Shown in pieces: positions 1 through 7,306 of a stretch of 11,376 nucleotides of DNA. The stretch comes from an uncultured beta proteobacterium (GTDB lineage: Bacteria > Pseudomonadota > Gammaproteobacteria > Burkholderiales > Rhodocyclaceae), in the NCBI GenBank assembly GCA_903953145.1, contig CAJBIL010000425.1, positions 1-11,376 on the forward strand. The letters are read 5' to 3'. Position numbers and translations under genes: made by a program. The notes beneath the pieces are model-generated. The model saw only the letters and a list, made by a program, of their open reading frames with translations, made no database searches and had not been told where the DNA came from. Each line of letters opens with the position of its first letter. Position 1 is the stretch's first letter.

Positions 1-953
1 AAATCCAGCATGTCATGAATCCACGGCGAATTCTTGACCGATGCACCGCGCGAGAGCGGCAAGGCGTGGAAAACACTTTTCGGCTGGCGGCTGTAGGCTT
101 GTAGCGCATCAAAGAACGGCGTTGAAAACCGGTGGCGTACACCGTTCAGAATCGCCGAGTGCAAGTCGTGAAACGGGTTCAGGTGGAATAAAACGCGGTC
201 AAAATGCTGGCGAATCTTGAACGGCAGATCGGCGGGGGACTGTTCGCTGATCAGGTAATGGCCGAGCTCCGGGCGCATGCAACGAATGCTGCGACAGAGA
301 TTGACCTCGACGTTATCGAGGCGACTGAGTGGCGGCGTGTTGGCCAGCAGCGCCTGATCGAAGTCAGCAAAAACCGGCGCGGAAGCGATCGTCGCCGGCA
401 GGATGTGGCTGAGATAGACGCACGCCTGGATCTCTGTATTGGCGAGCACGGCCGTCAAGGCATCTTCAGCCGAATCAACCAGCACGATGTCGTAAATAAA
501 CTCATCGTGCACCGACTTGAAGGATGATAGCTGTTGCCGGTACAGCATTTCGTAATCATCAGGAAACGGGTGGACGATCAGCACCTCGAAGTAAGGCTTG
601 GGCGGGTTCGTCGGCACCGAATCCAGCTGATTGTCTTCATGCAGCACCGGGCGATCCAGCTGTTCCAGATTGGTCTGGAAGGGGCTGAACACCTGTTGCC
701 GGTAACGATCTGCCTGCAAGCGGTAACAGGCGTTGTTCACCAACTGGGTGATCAGTGGGAACTGTTCCTGCTGCAGATAGTGCCAGAGGCGCAGGATGAC
801 GCCGCGCCCCGGATAGGTCCAGAAGCGGTCAACCGGTGCCAGTTCCTCGAGTGCTGCGCTAAATAGTTCAGCGGAGAACGGCGTGTTGTTTGCCGCAGTG
901 GCAAGCGCGCGCCACAGGGCGTCGCGTTTTTGCTTAAGGTCAAAGCTGCTCAT
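1..953 (-). CDS. Orn/Lys/Arg-type PLP-dependent decarboxylase, N-terminal part (runs off left edge)
   Basis: Reading the minus strand from the ATG at 953 gives 317 uninterrupted codons to the window edge, starting MSSFDLKQKRDALW. Residues about 110-200 (around PYFEVLIVHPFPDDYEML) look like the N-terminal receiver-like wing domain of basic amino-acid decarboxylases. Residues 296-303 (HALPLSRG), followed by SVKNSPWIHDML, match the start of the PLP-binding major domain, in the variant with SRG in place of the classical PGH. The PLP lysine would lie beyond the edge. Enzymes of this fold decarboxylate arginine, lysine or ornithine to the matching polyamine in the cytoplasm; the substrate cannot be told from this part. 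It is the last visible gene of a four-gene minus-strand run, 42 bp after the TPR gene. The assignment rests on remembered family motifs, not on a search. Confidence 0.75.
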   Translation of the reverse strand, partial: MSSFDLKQKRDALWRALATAANNTPFSAELFSAALEELAPVDRFWTYPGRGVILRLWHYLQQEQFPLITQLVNNACYRLQADRYRQQVFSPFQTNLEQLDRPVLHEDNQLDSVPTNPPKPYFEVLIVHPFPDDYEMLYRQQLSSFKSVHDEFIYDIVLVDSAEDALTAVLANTEIQACVYLSHILPATIASAPVFADFDQALLANTPPLSRLDNVEVNLCRSIRCMRPELGHYLISEQSPADLPFKIRQHFDRVLFHLNPFHDLHSAILNGVRHRFSTPFFDALQAYSRQPKSVFHALPLSRGASVKNSPWIHDMLD

Positions 954-995
954 CCTTCAGGCCCCGGTTGGCTGCTTTTCAGGTTTGTTTCAGGC

Positions 996-1607
996 TTACT
1001 TTTTTTCGAGGTAGGCTTTGGCTTCCAGCTGGCCCGGGTAACGCGACAAAACGGCGAGGTAAGCGGCGACGGCTTCATCGCGCTTGTTCAGCCAGGCGTT
1101 GGCCCGTGCCAGATAAATATAGGCAGTGGCGTCGCTGGGGTAGGCGGCGACCAGTGTGGCCGTTGTTTTTGCCATTGCCGGCCAGTCGCGCTGGGCTTCC
1201 TGGGCAACCGCCAGGCGGAGCAGGCCAAGGTAGTTGTTGGGCGCCAGATCAAGCACGGCACGCGCGCTCTGTTCGGCCTCACGCCAGCGTTTTTGAGCGA
1301 GCAAAGGCAGAATGACGCCAAGGCGTGCATCGATTGATTTTCCATTGCGCTCAATCGCCAGCCGGTATTCACGAATCGATTCGTTGAAATTGCCCGGCAA
1401 GTAATACAGCCAGCCTCGACGCAGCAACTTCAGTTCTGCATCTGCCCCATTCGCCTGTACCGGATCAATCGCCGCGATGGCCTCGTTGTACTTGCCAGCA
1501 GTTTCCAGCTGATAGGAACTCTGCCAGGCTGCTTCCTGAGCAAACGCTGGTGTTGCAGCAAGGGCGATCAATGCTGCAAGGGTGGCAAGTGTTGGGTAAC
1601 GCTTCAT
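996..1607 (-). CDS. Secreted tetratricopeptide-repeat (TPR) protein
   Basis: 203 residues. The N-terminus is a clear Sec signal peptide: MKRYP, a hydrophobic stretch of Ala/Leu, then ATPAFA with likely cleavage after residue 23. The mature part is all helical TPR-like repeats of about 34 residues, with typical pairs such as NFNESIREYRLAIERN, RWREAEQSARAVLDLAPNN and KRDEAVAAYLAVLSRYPGQ. Four to five repeats fill the protein and no catalytic domain is visible. It is probably a periplasmic scaffold or adaptor. A GGAG ribosome site lies about 9 bases before the ATG. It sits between an outer-membrane protein gene and a decarboxylase gene in the same direction, so it may bridge partners of one envelope complex. 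The partner is unknown. Confidence 0.85.
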   Translation of the reverse strand: MKRYPTLATLAALIALAATPAFAQEAAWQSSYQLETAGKYNEAIAAIDPVQANGADAELKLLRRGWLYYLPGNFNESIREYRLAIERNGKSIDARLGVILPLLAQKRWREAEQSARAVLDLAPNNYLGLLRLAVAQEAQRDWPAMAKTTATLVAAYPSDATAYIYLARANAWLNKRDEAVAAYLAVLSRYPGQLEAKAYLEKK

Positions 1608-1628
1608 GAGTGTTTTCTCCAGGGGTAG

Positions 1629-1655
1629 TTTGTTGTCTGAGCTCAGATCAACAAA
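1629..1655 (-). repeat. Intra-operon hairpin with perfect 12-bp core palindrome
   Basis: The core TCTGAGCTCAGA (1636-1647) is its own reverse complement. It is extended by TTTGTTG (1629-1635) and CAACAAA (1649-1655) with one unpaired base at 1648. In RNA this would form a stem of about 11 pairs around an AGCU loop. It lies in the 83-bp gap between the outer-membrane protein stop and the TPR start. There is no U-run after it on the transcribed strand, so it is not a standard Rho-independent terminator. An RNA processing or stability element, or an operator, would fit better. Confidence 0.5.
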
Positions 1656-1678
1656 TCAACAAGTCAATAATTCAACAA
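1647..1678. repeat. Four tandem 8-bp units (ATCAACAA type)
   Basis: Four adjacent octamers read ATCAACAA, ATCAACAA, GTCAATAA and TTCAACAA. The first two are identical; the third differs from them at two positions and the fourth at one. They overlap the right arm of the hairpin at 1629-1655 and end 12 bp before the stop codon of the outer-membrane protein gene. The array may be slippage-prone DNA or a protein-binding array. No family of repeats is recognised. Confidence 0.55.
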
Positions 1679-1690
1679 TGCAAGAATTGC

Positions 1691-2590
1691 TTACCAGTCA
1701 ATCGACAGGCTGGCGTGGCCAACATTCAGGCGGTAATCGTTGCCCAGAGCCTCGTTACGGAACTTGGTCTGGCCGACCAGCGCGAATACTTTGGTGTGTT
1801 TGTTGACGTTCCAGCCCAGACCGAGCGAGGCGCCGCCTTTGTCGAGGTCGGCCAGATTGGCGACGGATTGGGCGTCCATATCCACCGCATAAATCCGCTC
1901 ACCGGCCGTGACGCCGAGTGTTGCCGAGGTGGGTATCAGGGCGGAGCGGGGCGCAAAATAATGCGTCCACTTCGTATCAATGGCGGAGGTGCTTGATTTG
2001 CCGGCAGCGCGTGTCGGATTCATGCCGCTGATCAGGTAGCCGCGTAGTTGAACCCAGTCCGAGCCGCCGTTCAGACCGATACCCAGTGTGGGGGTGTATT
2101 GGCGAACACTGAGTTGATTCTGGTAGCGTGAGTCGGCGTAGCCGAGGTCGGCGTAGAGCGTTTCGGATTTTGACAGCCAGCTGAGTTGTGGTGCGATCAC
2201 GGAAACATCGTTGGTGTTACGCGTCGCATCATTATTTGTGATTCGATGCCCGTCGAGGCGGACAGTAAAGCGTCCGGGCAGGGCATCCGGCCGGAAGTTG
2301 AGGCGGCCGGAGAGTAGCAGGTTGTTCTGCTCGGTGGCTTGTACGCCATTTTTCATGCTGATCCGGGTATGGCTGTACGCCGTGGTGATACCGCCTTGCT
2401 CAAGGTAGTCGGCCGACAGCCGAATGCCCTGCTCCGATAACCTGTCACGCAGTGCCGAGCCTGAGTAGGCCCCTTCCGTAGCGCTGCCAGTGGCATTCAG
2501 ATACCACGATTCCGCATGTGCGAACGGCGTGATGGTGATCATACCGGCACTGATTAGCAGGGTTTTTAACAACGTGATCTTGCGTTTCAT
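1691..2590 (-). CDS. Outer-membrane beta-barrel-like protein of unknown function
   Basis: 299 residues. A signal peptide is plain: MKRK, a hydrophobic core, then TPFAHA with cleavage likely after residue 26. The mature chain has many short alternating hydrophobic/polar stretches (for example LLLSGRLNF, RFTVRLDGHRI, LYADLGYAD, WVQLRGYLISG, ASLGLGWNV, TKVFALVGQTKF) with Gly/Asn turns, and ends LNVGHASLSIDW. A terminal aromatic residue is typical of substrates of the BAM assembly machinery. I expect roughly 12-14 strands, but this is an estimate. No named porin family is recognised. A GGAGAG ribosome site precedes the ATG. It starts 21 bp after the urea-transporter/M23 gene and is probably co-transcribed with it. 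Confidence 0.75.
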   Translation of the reverse strand: MKRKITLLKTLLISAGMITITPFAHAESWYLNATGSATEGAYSGSALRDRLSEQGIRLSADYLEQGGITTAYSHTRISMKNGVQATEQNNLLLSGRLNFRPDALPGRFTVRLDGHRITNNDATRNTNDVSVIAPQLSWLSKSETLYADLGYADSRYQNQLSVRQYTPTLGIGLNGGSDWVQLRGYLISGMNPTRAAGKSSTSAIDTKWTHYFAPRSALIPTSATLGVTAGERIYAVDMDAQSVANLADLDKGGASLGLGWNVNKHTKVFALVGQTKFRNEALGNDYRLNVGHASLSIDW

Positions 2591-2611
2591 AAGGCTCTCC
2601 GGGTGATGTAT

Positions 2612-4894
2612 TCAAGTCAAATGCGTTGATTGTGTTGCATAGCTGACTGTGCTTAGCACACTCTCCCAGGCGGGTACGCCGATATCGGCGCGCTGGAATG
2701 TGCTGGTCGCTTGCAGTGTGTAACGAGTGCCGCCAATTTCTGCGGCGATGTATCGGCAGCCCAGTTGCGGGGCAATCAGGGCATCGGTCGTGGCCGTGAT
2801 ACCGGCTATTTTTTGCCGGTGGGTCGCCGTCTGGCGCCAGGCCTGCGCTTCGTCATCCCAGTGGCGTTGATACTGGCTCTCGGCAAATGTTGCCCAGGGC
2901 CAGACCAACAGCGCCAGCCATTTGGCAGCACTTTGGGGAAGTAGCCTGGCCGGGGTGAAGCGATCCTGCCAGCGTTCAACGTGGAACGATGCCGGTGTAT
3001 AGCCACAGGCCAGCAGCCAGAGATCGAGGTAAGGGTCAGGCGTCGTATCACGGTCGTAGCAGGAAAACACCGCCCATGTCGATTCGGCAGTGCAACGTCC
3101 GCCGGTGCTTGAAATCAGCGTCAGCCGGCCGAGCTCATCAACTTCGCAGCGCAAAGTCCAGTCGGCGGTGATGTGCTCATTGTGCGCCACGGTATAGCGC
3201 AGGCCACGCCCGGCCAGCAGGTAGAAGGGACGGGCATCTCCGGCCAATGCGCTGATCAGCGTCGACGCTTCTTTCGGCACCACGGCCAACTCGTAACGGG
3301 GCGCTTCGCCCTGCTCGGAGATCAGCACACTGGCCATGTGGAATGGAATGGTTGGTGCCCCCGGCTCATCTGCTGCTTGCAGGTGCAGGTGAATATGCGG
3401 TTGCGGCGAACGCCCCGAATTGCCACAGTAGGCAATCAGGTCGCCCGGCTTGAGCCAGGCGCCGGGGAAGGTGGTGATCGACCCCGGCTTGAGGTGGGCG
3501 ACCAGTACGAATTTGCCGTCGTAAAGGCGGATAACAACGCAATTGCCCCAGTTGGCGGCAACGTTGACCGTCCCCGGGATATTGTCGGGAATGTCATTGA
3601 CGATGCGCCAGACCTGGCCGTAGGCCGGCGATAGCACCGGCAGGCCGTAACAATAAAAATCACCCAGCCGGTTGCCCTGATTGGTAAAGCTCTTGCCGCT
3701 CTTGGTGATGATGAAATCAAGCGCATGTCGCCACGGTCCGCGATGCGTATGTTCGCCGGAAAATCCCTGCGAGACAGTCCATAAGCCCATGAAGGGCAGC
3801 GCCAGCGAAACGCTGGCAGGGTTGCCAAGCCGCCCCCGGCTGATTTGCGCGCGCTCGTAGGAGCGTTCAGGGAAATCCGGCGCATGCAGGTTGAAACTGC
3901 TCGCCATCTGGGTATTGCGGACAACGGCGTAGAGGACGACCCATGCGGCAAGGACAAACGGCGCCGAAAAAGGCACCAGATGCGCGACATCGAGGATGCG
4001 GCCCAGCGCCAGCGCCAGCCAGGCCGCAATCAGAGCGGCCAGGGTGGCCAGTGCAGCGGTTAGCCATGAAGGCCGGGAGAACAGGCCGCCAACCAGCAGC
4101 GCAGCCAGAATCGCATTGCTGTCCCACGCCGTGCTGGCCAGATGCTCGGGCGCTGCGCCAAGCATCTTCAACCACACCAACGCAGCGCTATAGCCGAGTA
4201 GGGCGATCAGCAGGTAATAGCGCGAGAAAACGAGGATCACAGCCAGTAGAAAAAGCCCGACAAACGGATTCGGCATGAAGTAAAGGTTGCCGAAAGCGCT
4301 CAGGAATTTGTCCACCTGTGTGCCGAGGAATTCGGGTGGGGCGGCGTACAGGTTGCCGTGCAGGCTGGACAAGCTGCTACCGGCCGCGATCATCAGCATC
4401 GCCACCAGTGCGAACGGCAGGCTGAGCACGGGCAGACGGATCAGTGACCAGGCCAGGCGCCCGAGGACGACGGTAAGCCAGCCGGCAAATACGCCACACA
4501 ACAACGCCAGCGCAATTACGCTGGGGCCGGCCGCCCAGGCATGGGCGACGAAAAGCCCGGTTAGTAAGCCGTTGAATACACAAACGGGGCGCTCGCCCGC
4601 GTCGGCACCGGCAATTTGCCCGGCGTACCACGCACAGACGGCACCTAGTAGGCCGACGAAGCCGATGGCAGGCTCAATAAAGGTGAGCAGGGCAAGAAAA
4701 ATACCGGCTTTCCACGAGGGAACAAGCGCTACCCAGGCATAGCCAAGCGCCAGCTCTTCGACGAGCTGGAGCAAATGTTTGCGCAAGATCAGGAGCATGT
4801 TGCTTGTTTGTTTGTGGTATTCATTGCTCGGGTCAAAGGCATTGCGGGCGAAGCGCAACGATGCTTGTGTGCGGAACGTCTTAAAATTGCTCAA
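2612..4894 (-). CDS. Urea-transporter (UT) membrane domain fused to M23/LytM-type peptidase domain
   Basis: The longest frame has 760 residues and begins with TTG at 4894. An in-frame ATG at 4798 (residue 33, MLLILRKHLLQLVEEL) is also possible; neither has a good ribosome site. Residues about 40-330 are strongly hydrophobic with a UT-family look (TFIEPAIGFVGLLGA, RPVCVFNGLLTGLFVA, and a second half with FVGLFLLAVILVF and LAALLVGGLFSRPS). UT proteins pass urea and small amides through the inner membrane. Residues about 370-515 resemble the M23 zinc endopeptidase fold: HTHRGPWRHALDF (candidate ligands H384 or H390, and D393), VAHLKPG (H467), LKPGDLIAYCGNSG and PHIHLHLQ (H500, H502). The first ligand spacing is HxxD from H390 rather than the classic HxxxD, so H384 may be the real ligand. 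Residues 520-760 form a third region of unknown fold. The peptidase part is expected in the periplasm. It is the first gene of the minus-strand run. Confidence 0.85.
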   Translation of the reverse strand: MSNFKTFRTQASLRFARNAFDPSNEYHKQTSNMLLILRKHLLQLVEELALGYAWVALVPSWKAGIFLALLTFIEPAIGFVGLLGAVCAWYAGQIAGADAGERPVCVFNGLLTGLFVAHAWAAGPSVIALALLCGVFAGWLTVVLGRLAWSLIRLPVLSLPFALVAMLMIAAGSSLSSLHGNLYAAPPEFLGTQVDKFLSAFGNLYFMPNPFVGLFLLAVILVFSRYYLLIALLGYSAALVWLKMLGAAPEHLASTAWDSNAILAALLVGGLFSRPSWLTAALATLAALIAAWLALALGRILDVAHLVPFSAPFVLAAWVVLYAVVRNTQMASSFNLHAPDFPERSYERAQISRGRLGNPASVSLALPFMGLWTVSQGFSGEHTHRGPWRHALDFIITKSGKSFTNQGNRLGDFYCYGLPVLSPAYGQVWRIVNDIPDNIPGTVNVAANWGNCVVIRLYDGKFVLVAHLKPGSITTFPGAWLKPGDLIAYCGNSGRSPQPHIHLHLQAADEPGAPTIPFHMASVLISEQGEAPRYELAVVPKEASTLISALAGDARPFYLLAGRGLRYTVAHNEHITADWTLRCEVDELGRLTLISSTGGRCTAESTWAVFSCYDRDTTPDPYLDLWLLACGYTPASFHVERWQDRFTPARLLPQSAAKWLALLVWPWATFAESQYQRHWDDEAQAWRQTATHRQKIAGITATTDALIAPQLGCRYIAAEIGGTRYTLQATSTFQRADIGVPAWESVLSTVSYATQSTHLT

Positions 4895-4899
4895 GTATT

Positions 4900-4916
4900 C
4901 TAACTTAATGTGTTAG
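4900..4916. promoter_or_regulatory. Inverted repeat CTAAC-N7-GTTAG in divergent promoter region
   Basis: A perfect 5-bp inverted repeat with a 7-bp spacer lies 6 bp upstream of the TTG start of the urea-transporter fusion. On the minus strand a TAGAAT hexamer (4902-4897), close to a -10 box, overlaps it, with no convincing -35. A regulator binding here could control the minus-strand operon. If TAGAAT is a real -10, transcription would begin at about 4890, favouring the ATG at 4798 as the true start. Confidence 0.35.
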
Positions 4917-4934
4917 TTGAGATTGCGCGCTGAG

Positions 4935-4950
4935 ATTACAGTTTTGTAAT
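4935..4950. promoter_or_regulatory. Inverted repeat ATTAC-N6-GTAAT, candidate response-regulator site
   Basis: ATTAC (4935-4939) and GTAAT (4946-4950) are perfect reverse complements around AGTTTT. The site lies in the 155-bp region between the divergent urea-transporter and response-regulator genes, where a regulator could act on both promoters. OmpR-family regulators often bind pairs of short half-sites of this kind beside their own gene. Binding by this regulator is inferred from position and symmetry only. Confidence 0.4.
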
Positions 4951-5049
4951 GGTAAATGTCATTCTGAAACGCTACGCTCAGCCGCCGTATTGATCGCGGA
5001 TTTGAACTGGGTTTGGCGTTGATTCAGGTTGATTTCAAGGGGGAGGGCG

Positions 5050-5736
5050 ATGAGACTTTTGCTGGTCGAAGACGAAAAGAAAATCGCCAACTTCGTGTGC
5101 GCAGGTTTTACGGAGCGTGGTTTTATCGTTGACCACTGCAACAACGGTAACGACGGATTTCACCGGGCCAGTACGGGCAGCTATGACGTGATTGTGCTCG
5201 ACATCATGTTGCCCGGCCGCGATGGTTTGTCGATCCTCAGCGAACTCCGCAAGGTTGGCAACGTGACGCCGATTATTCTACTCACCGCCCGTAACGAACT
5301 CGATGACCGCATCGAGGGGCTGGCGCTGGGGGCGGATGACTATCTCGCCAAACCGTTTTTTGTTGAAGAGCTGGTCGCGCGCATTCAGGCCATTTTTCGC
5401 CGGATTTCCGGTGAGCGCCACAATGTCATCACAGTCGGCGAGTTACGCCTTGACCGACTCTCCCGCGAAGTGATCTGCTGCGACAAGACCGTCGACTTCA
5501 CCAGCCGTGAGTTCAATCTTATCGAATACCTCATGCGCACACCCGGCCACGTTTTTACCCGAACCCAGATACTGGAACATGTGTGGGGGTACGATTTTGA
5601 CCCCAGCACCAATGTCGTCGATGTCTGCATTCAGCGCATCCGCAAAAAACTGGCGTCGATTGGCGGTGCTGCCGAGGGCGAGTCCCCCATTGAAAGTGTG
5701 CGCGGGGTGGGTTACCGCTTCCGTAAGCTGCCATGA
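5050..5736 (+). CDS. OmpR-family two-component response regulator
   Basis: 228 residues from the ATG at 5050, chosen because the purine-rich AAGGGGGAGG ribosome site (5037-5046) sits just before it and because receivers begin MRLLLVEDE. An upstream TTG at 5029 would add seven unlikely residues. Receiver domain, about 1-115: acidic E7/D8, phospho-acceptor D51 (VLDIMLPGRDG), T79 (ILLTARN) and K101 (YLAKPF). Winged-helix DNA-binding domain, about 128-225, with TSREFNLIEYLM, VFTRTQILEHVWG and the closing SVRGVGYRFRKL. All active residues are intact. It overlaps the kinase gene by 4 bp (ATGA), so the two are surely co-expressed. The likely targets are the divergent urea-transporter operon and its own promoter; the subfamily resembles CusR/QseB/TctD-type regulators, but the signal is unknown. 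Confidence 0.93.
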   Translation: MRLLLVEDEKKIANFVCAGFTERGFIVDHCNNGNDGFHRASTGSYDVIVLDIMLPGRDGLSILSELRKVGNVTPIILLTARNELDDRIEGLALGADDYLAKPFFVEELVARIQAIFRRISGERHNVITVGELRLDRLSREVICCDKTVDFTSREFNLIEYLMRTPGHVFTRTQILEHVWGYDFDPSTNVVDVCIQRIRKKLASIGGAAEGESPIESVRGVGYRFRKLP

Positions 5737-7187
5737 TCCACTCATTCCGCCTGCGTCTGGCGCTCCTCTCGGCCGTACTCAGTGGCCTTGCACTGGCTGC
5801 ATTCAGCTTCAGCATGTGGTGGCTGATGCGAGATATTCAGATCGAACAACTGGATCGGCAAGTGCGAGCGCATGCCGAACGCGAAACCCACCGCGCCGGA
5901 AATCCACCACCGCCAGGGCGCGGGCCGGGGCATGACCGGATGGCGTCGAAAATTATTGAAAGTCTGGGTATTCGTGACAACAACGATCTGCTGGTGCTGA
6001 TTCAGGACGGCACGGGGCAAACCCTTTATCGTTCAGCGCACTGGCCCGAGCGCTTTGATGTAGAAACGCTCCCTTGGCCGGCACAGTCCTCTCAGTGGCC
6101 GCCACCCACCTTCCCTCCACCCGGTTTGTTACCTGATGCACCACCGGGTTTTGCAGGCCCCCCACCGGTTTCAAGCACCAGCGTACAAACCATCGGGGGG
6201 GATGACTGGCGTATTGGTTTGTCTACCACCGACCGAGCCCGCGTTGCCATCTCCGTAAATGCCCGGATCATCGAGCCCGATATGGCGCGCATACGGCAGG
6301 CGTTTTATGTGGCCTTGCCGCTGGCCTTGCTGATGATCGGCCTTGGCAGCTGGTTTTTCTCCAATCGCGCCATGCAGCCGCTGGAAAAGCTGATCGCCGC
6401 TACCCGGCGGATCACCGCCAAGGGCCTCGACCACCGGATTTCTGCCCAGGGTGAGTACGAAGAATGTGTTGAAGTCATTAACGGGTTCAACTTCATGCTT
6501 GAGCGGCTGGAGCGCAGCTTCAAGCAGGCGCAGCGCTTCTCGGGTGATGCAGCCCACGAATTGAAGACCCCGCTTGCCATTCTGCAAGGCCAGCTTGAGC
6601 GGGCGATTGCCGTGGCCGGTAATGGCTCATCCATGCAGGCCGACCTGACCAGCATTCTCGACGAAGTGCGCCGTCTGTCATCGATTTCGAGCAAACTTTT
6701 GCTGCTGTCGTTAGCCGATGCCGGGCAGCTCAAACTCTCCCGCGAGCCTTTTTGTCTCTCTAAAGTGCTTGCCGATCTCGTGGAAGATACCCGAATGCTG
6801 GCGCCACAACTCAGCGTTGCCGGCGAGATTGATGCTGATCTGCTGATCAACGCCGATGCCAGTTTGCTACGTCAGGTGCTGCACAATCTGATCAGCAACG
6901 CCATCAAATACAACGTCGAACAAGGCTGGATCAGCATCACAACAGTGGTTTCGGAGCAGACCATTGAAGTTGTGGTGAGCAATGCATCGTCGGGCATCGC
7001 GGCCAGCGAGCATGACAAAATCTTTGAGCGTTTCTACCGCATCGACCCCGCACACAGCCGCCAGATCGAAGGCGTTGGCCTCGGCCTCAGCGTTTCGCGG
7101 GAAATCGCCCGCGCCCATGGCGGCGATCTCACCATCAAGGCCAGCAGTGACAACACCAGCCAATTCGTACTGCGCCTGCCGCGTTGA
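5733..7187 (+). CDS. Membrane sensor histidine kinase, partner of the upstream regulator
   Basis: 484 residues. The first membrane segment is at about 10-32 and the second at about 190-210, enclosing a periplasmic sensor region of about 155 residues that is rich in proline (NPPPPGRGPG near 57-66; repeated PPP between 113 and 147). A HAMP region follows (about 210-262). The H-box is FSGDAAHELKTPLAIL with phospho-acceptor H275, and the N-box is HNLISNAIKYN (N385, N389). The F-box is FERFYRID (430-437) and the G2 box EGVGLGLSVSREIARAHGG. The G1 box reads VVVSNASSGI (413-422) instead of DxGxGI, as in CusS-like kinases where Asn replaces Asp. The kinase should autophosphorylate and pass phosphate to D51 of the upstream regulator. 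The stimulus is not evident; no metal-binding His/Met cluster is obvious in the sensor loop. Confidence 0.92.
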   Translation: MIHSFRLRLALLSAVLSGLALAAFSFSMWWLMRDIQIEQLDRQVRAHAERETHRAGNPPPPGRGPGHDRMASKIIESLGIRDNNDLLVLIQDGTGQTLYRSAHWPERFDVETLPWPAQSSQWPPPTFPPPGLLPDAPPGFAGPPPVSSTSVQTIGGDDWRIGLSTTDRARVAISVNARIIEPDMARIRQAFYVALPLALLMIGLGSWFFSNRAMQPLEKLIAATRRITAKGLDHRISAQGEYEECVEVINGFNFMLERLERSFKQAQRFSGDAAHELKTPLAILQGQLERAIAVAGNGSSMQADLTSILDEVRRLSSISSKLLLLSLADAGQLKLSREPFCLSKVLADLVEDTRMLAPQLSVAGEIDADLLINADASLLRQVLHNLISNAIKYNVEQGWISITTVVSEQTIEVVVSNASSGIAASEHDKIFERFYRIDPAHSRQIEGVGLGLSVSREIARAHGGDLTIKASSDNTSQFVLRLPR

Positions 7188-7244
7188 TTTGTCGTAAGTA
7201 GTCGTTTTTCGATCAATTCCTGAACAAACTCCGCTCCTTTCCTA

Positions 7245-7278
7245 TTGACCTAATTAGATAGTTATAAATATCTAATTA
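7245..7278 (+). promoter_or_regulatory. hipAB promoter with overlapping palindromic operator
   Basis: A perfect inverted repeat TAATTAGATA (7251-7260) / TATCTAATTA (7269-7278) with an 8-bp spacer lies 57 bp before the hipA ATG. A -35-like TTGACC (7245-7250) precedes it, and a -10-like TATCTA (7269-7274) at 18 bp falls inside the right arm. Overlap of the operator with both boxes is what an autorepressing HipB would need. E. coli HipB operators are also short inverted arms with an 8-bp spacer (TATCC-N8-GGATA), but the arms point the other way here. The role is inferred. Confidence 0.55.
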
Positions 7279-7306
7279 TTCCAATTTACCCCAGCATCTG
7301 GCATAG

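Noticed and set aside
752..1372. Several overlapping frames of 60-135 codons on both strands around 750-1370
   Set aside because: They lie over the decarboxylase and TPR coding frames, have low-complexity Arg/Gly/Pro composition and no motifs; they are shadows of GC-rich coding DNA.
1647..1678. CRISPR-like array from the tandem octamers
   Set aside because: The units are 8 bp and contiguous with no spacers; there are no cas genes in the window.
1608..1690. Rho-independent terminator between the outer-membrane protein and TPR genes
   Set aside because: The hairpin is present but no U-run follows on the transcribed strand, and the downstream gene is in the same direction.
3436..4742. Long alternative frames (up to about 197 codons) opposite or shifted within the urea-channel/peptidase gene
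   Set aside because: The composition (Arg, Ser, Pro-rich) is typical of out-of-frame GC-rich DNA, while the main frame shows clear membrane segments and M23 motifs.
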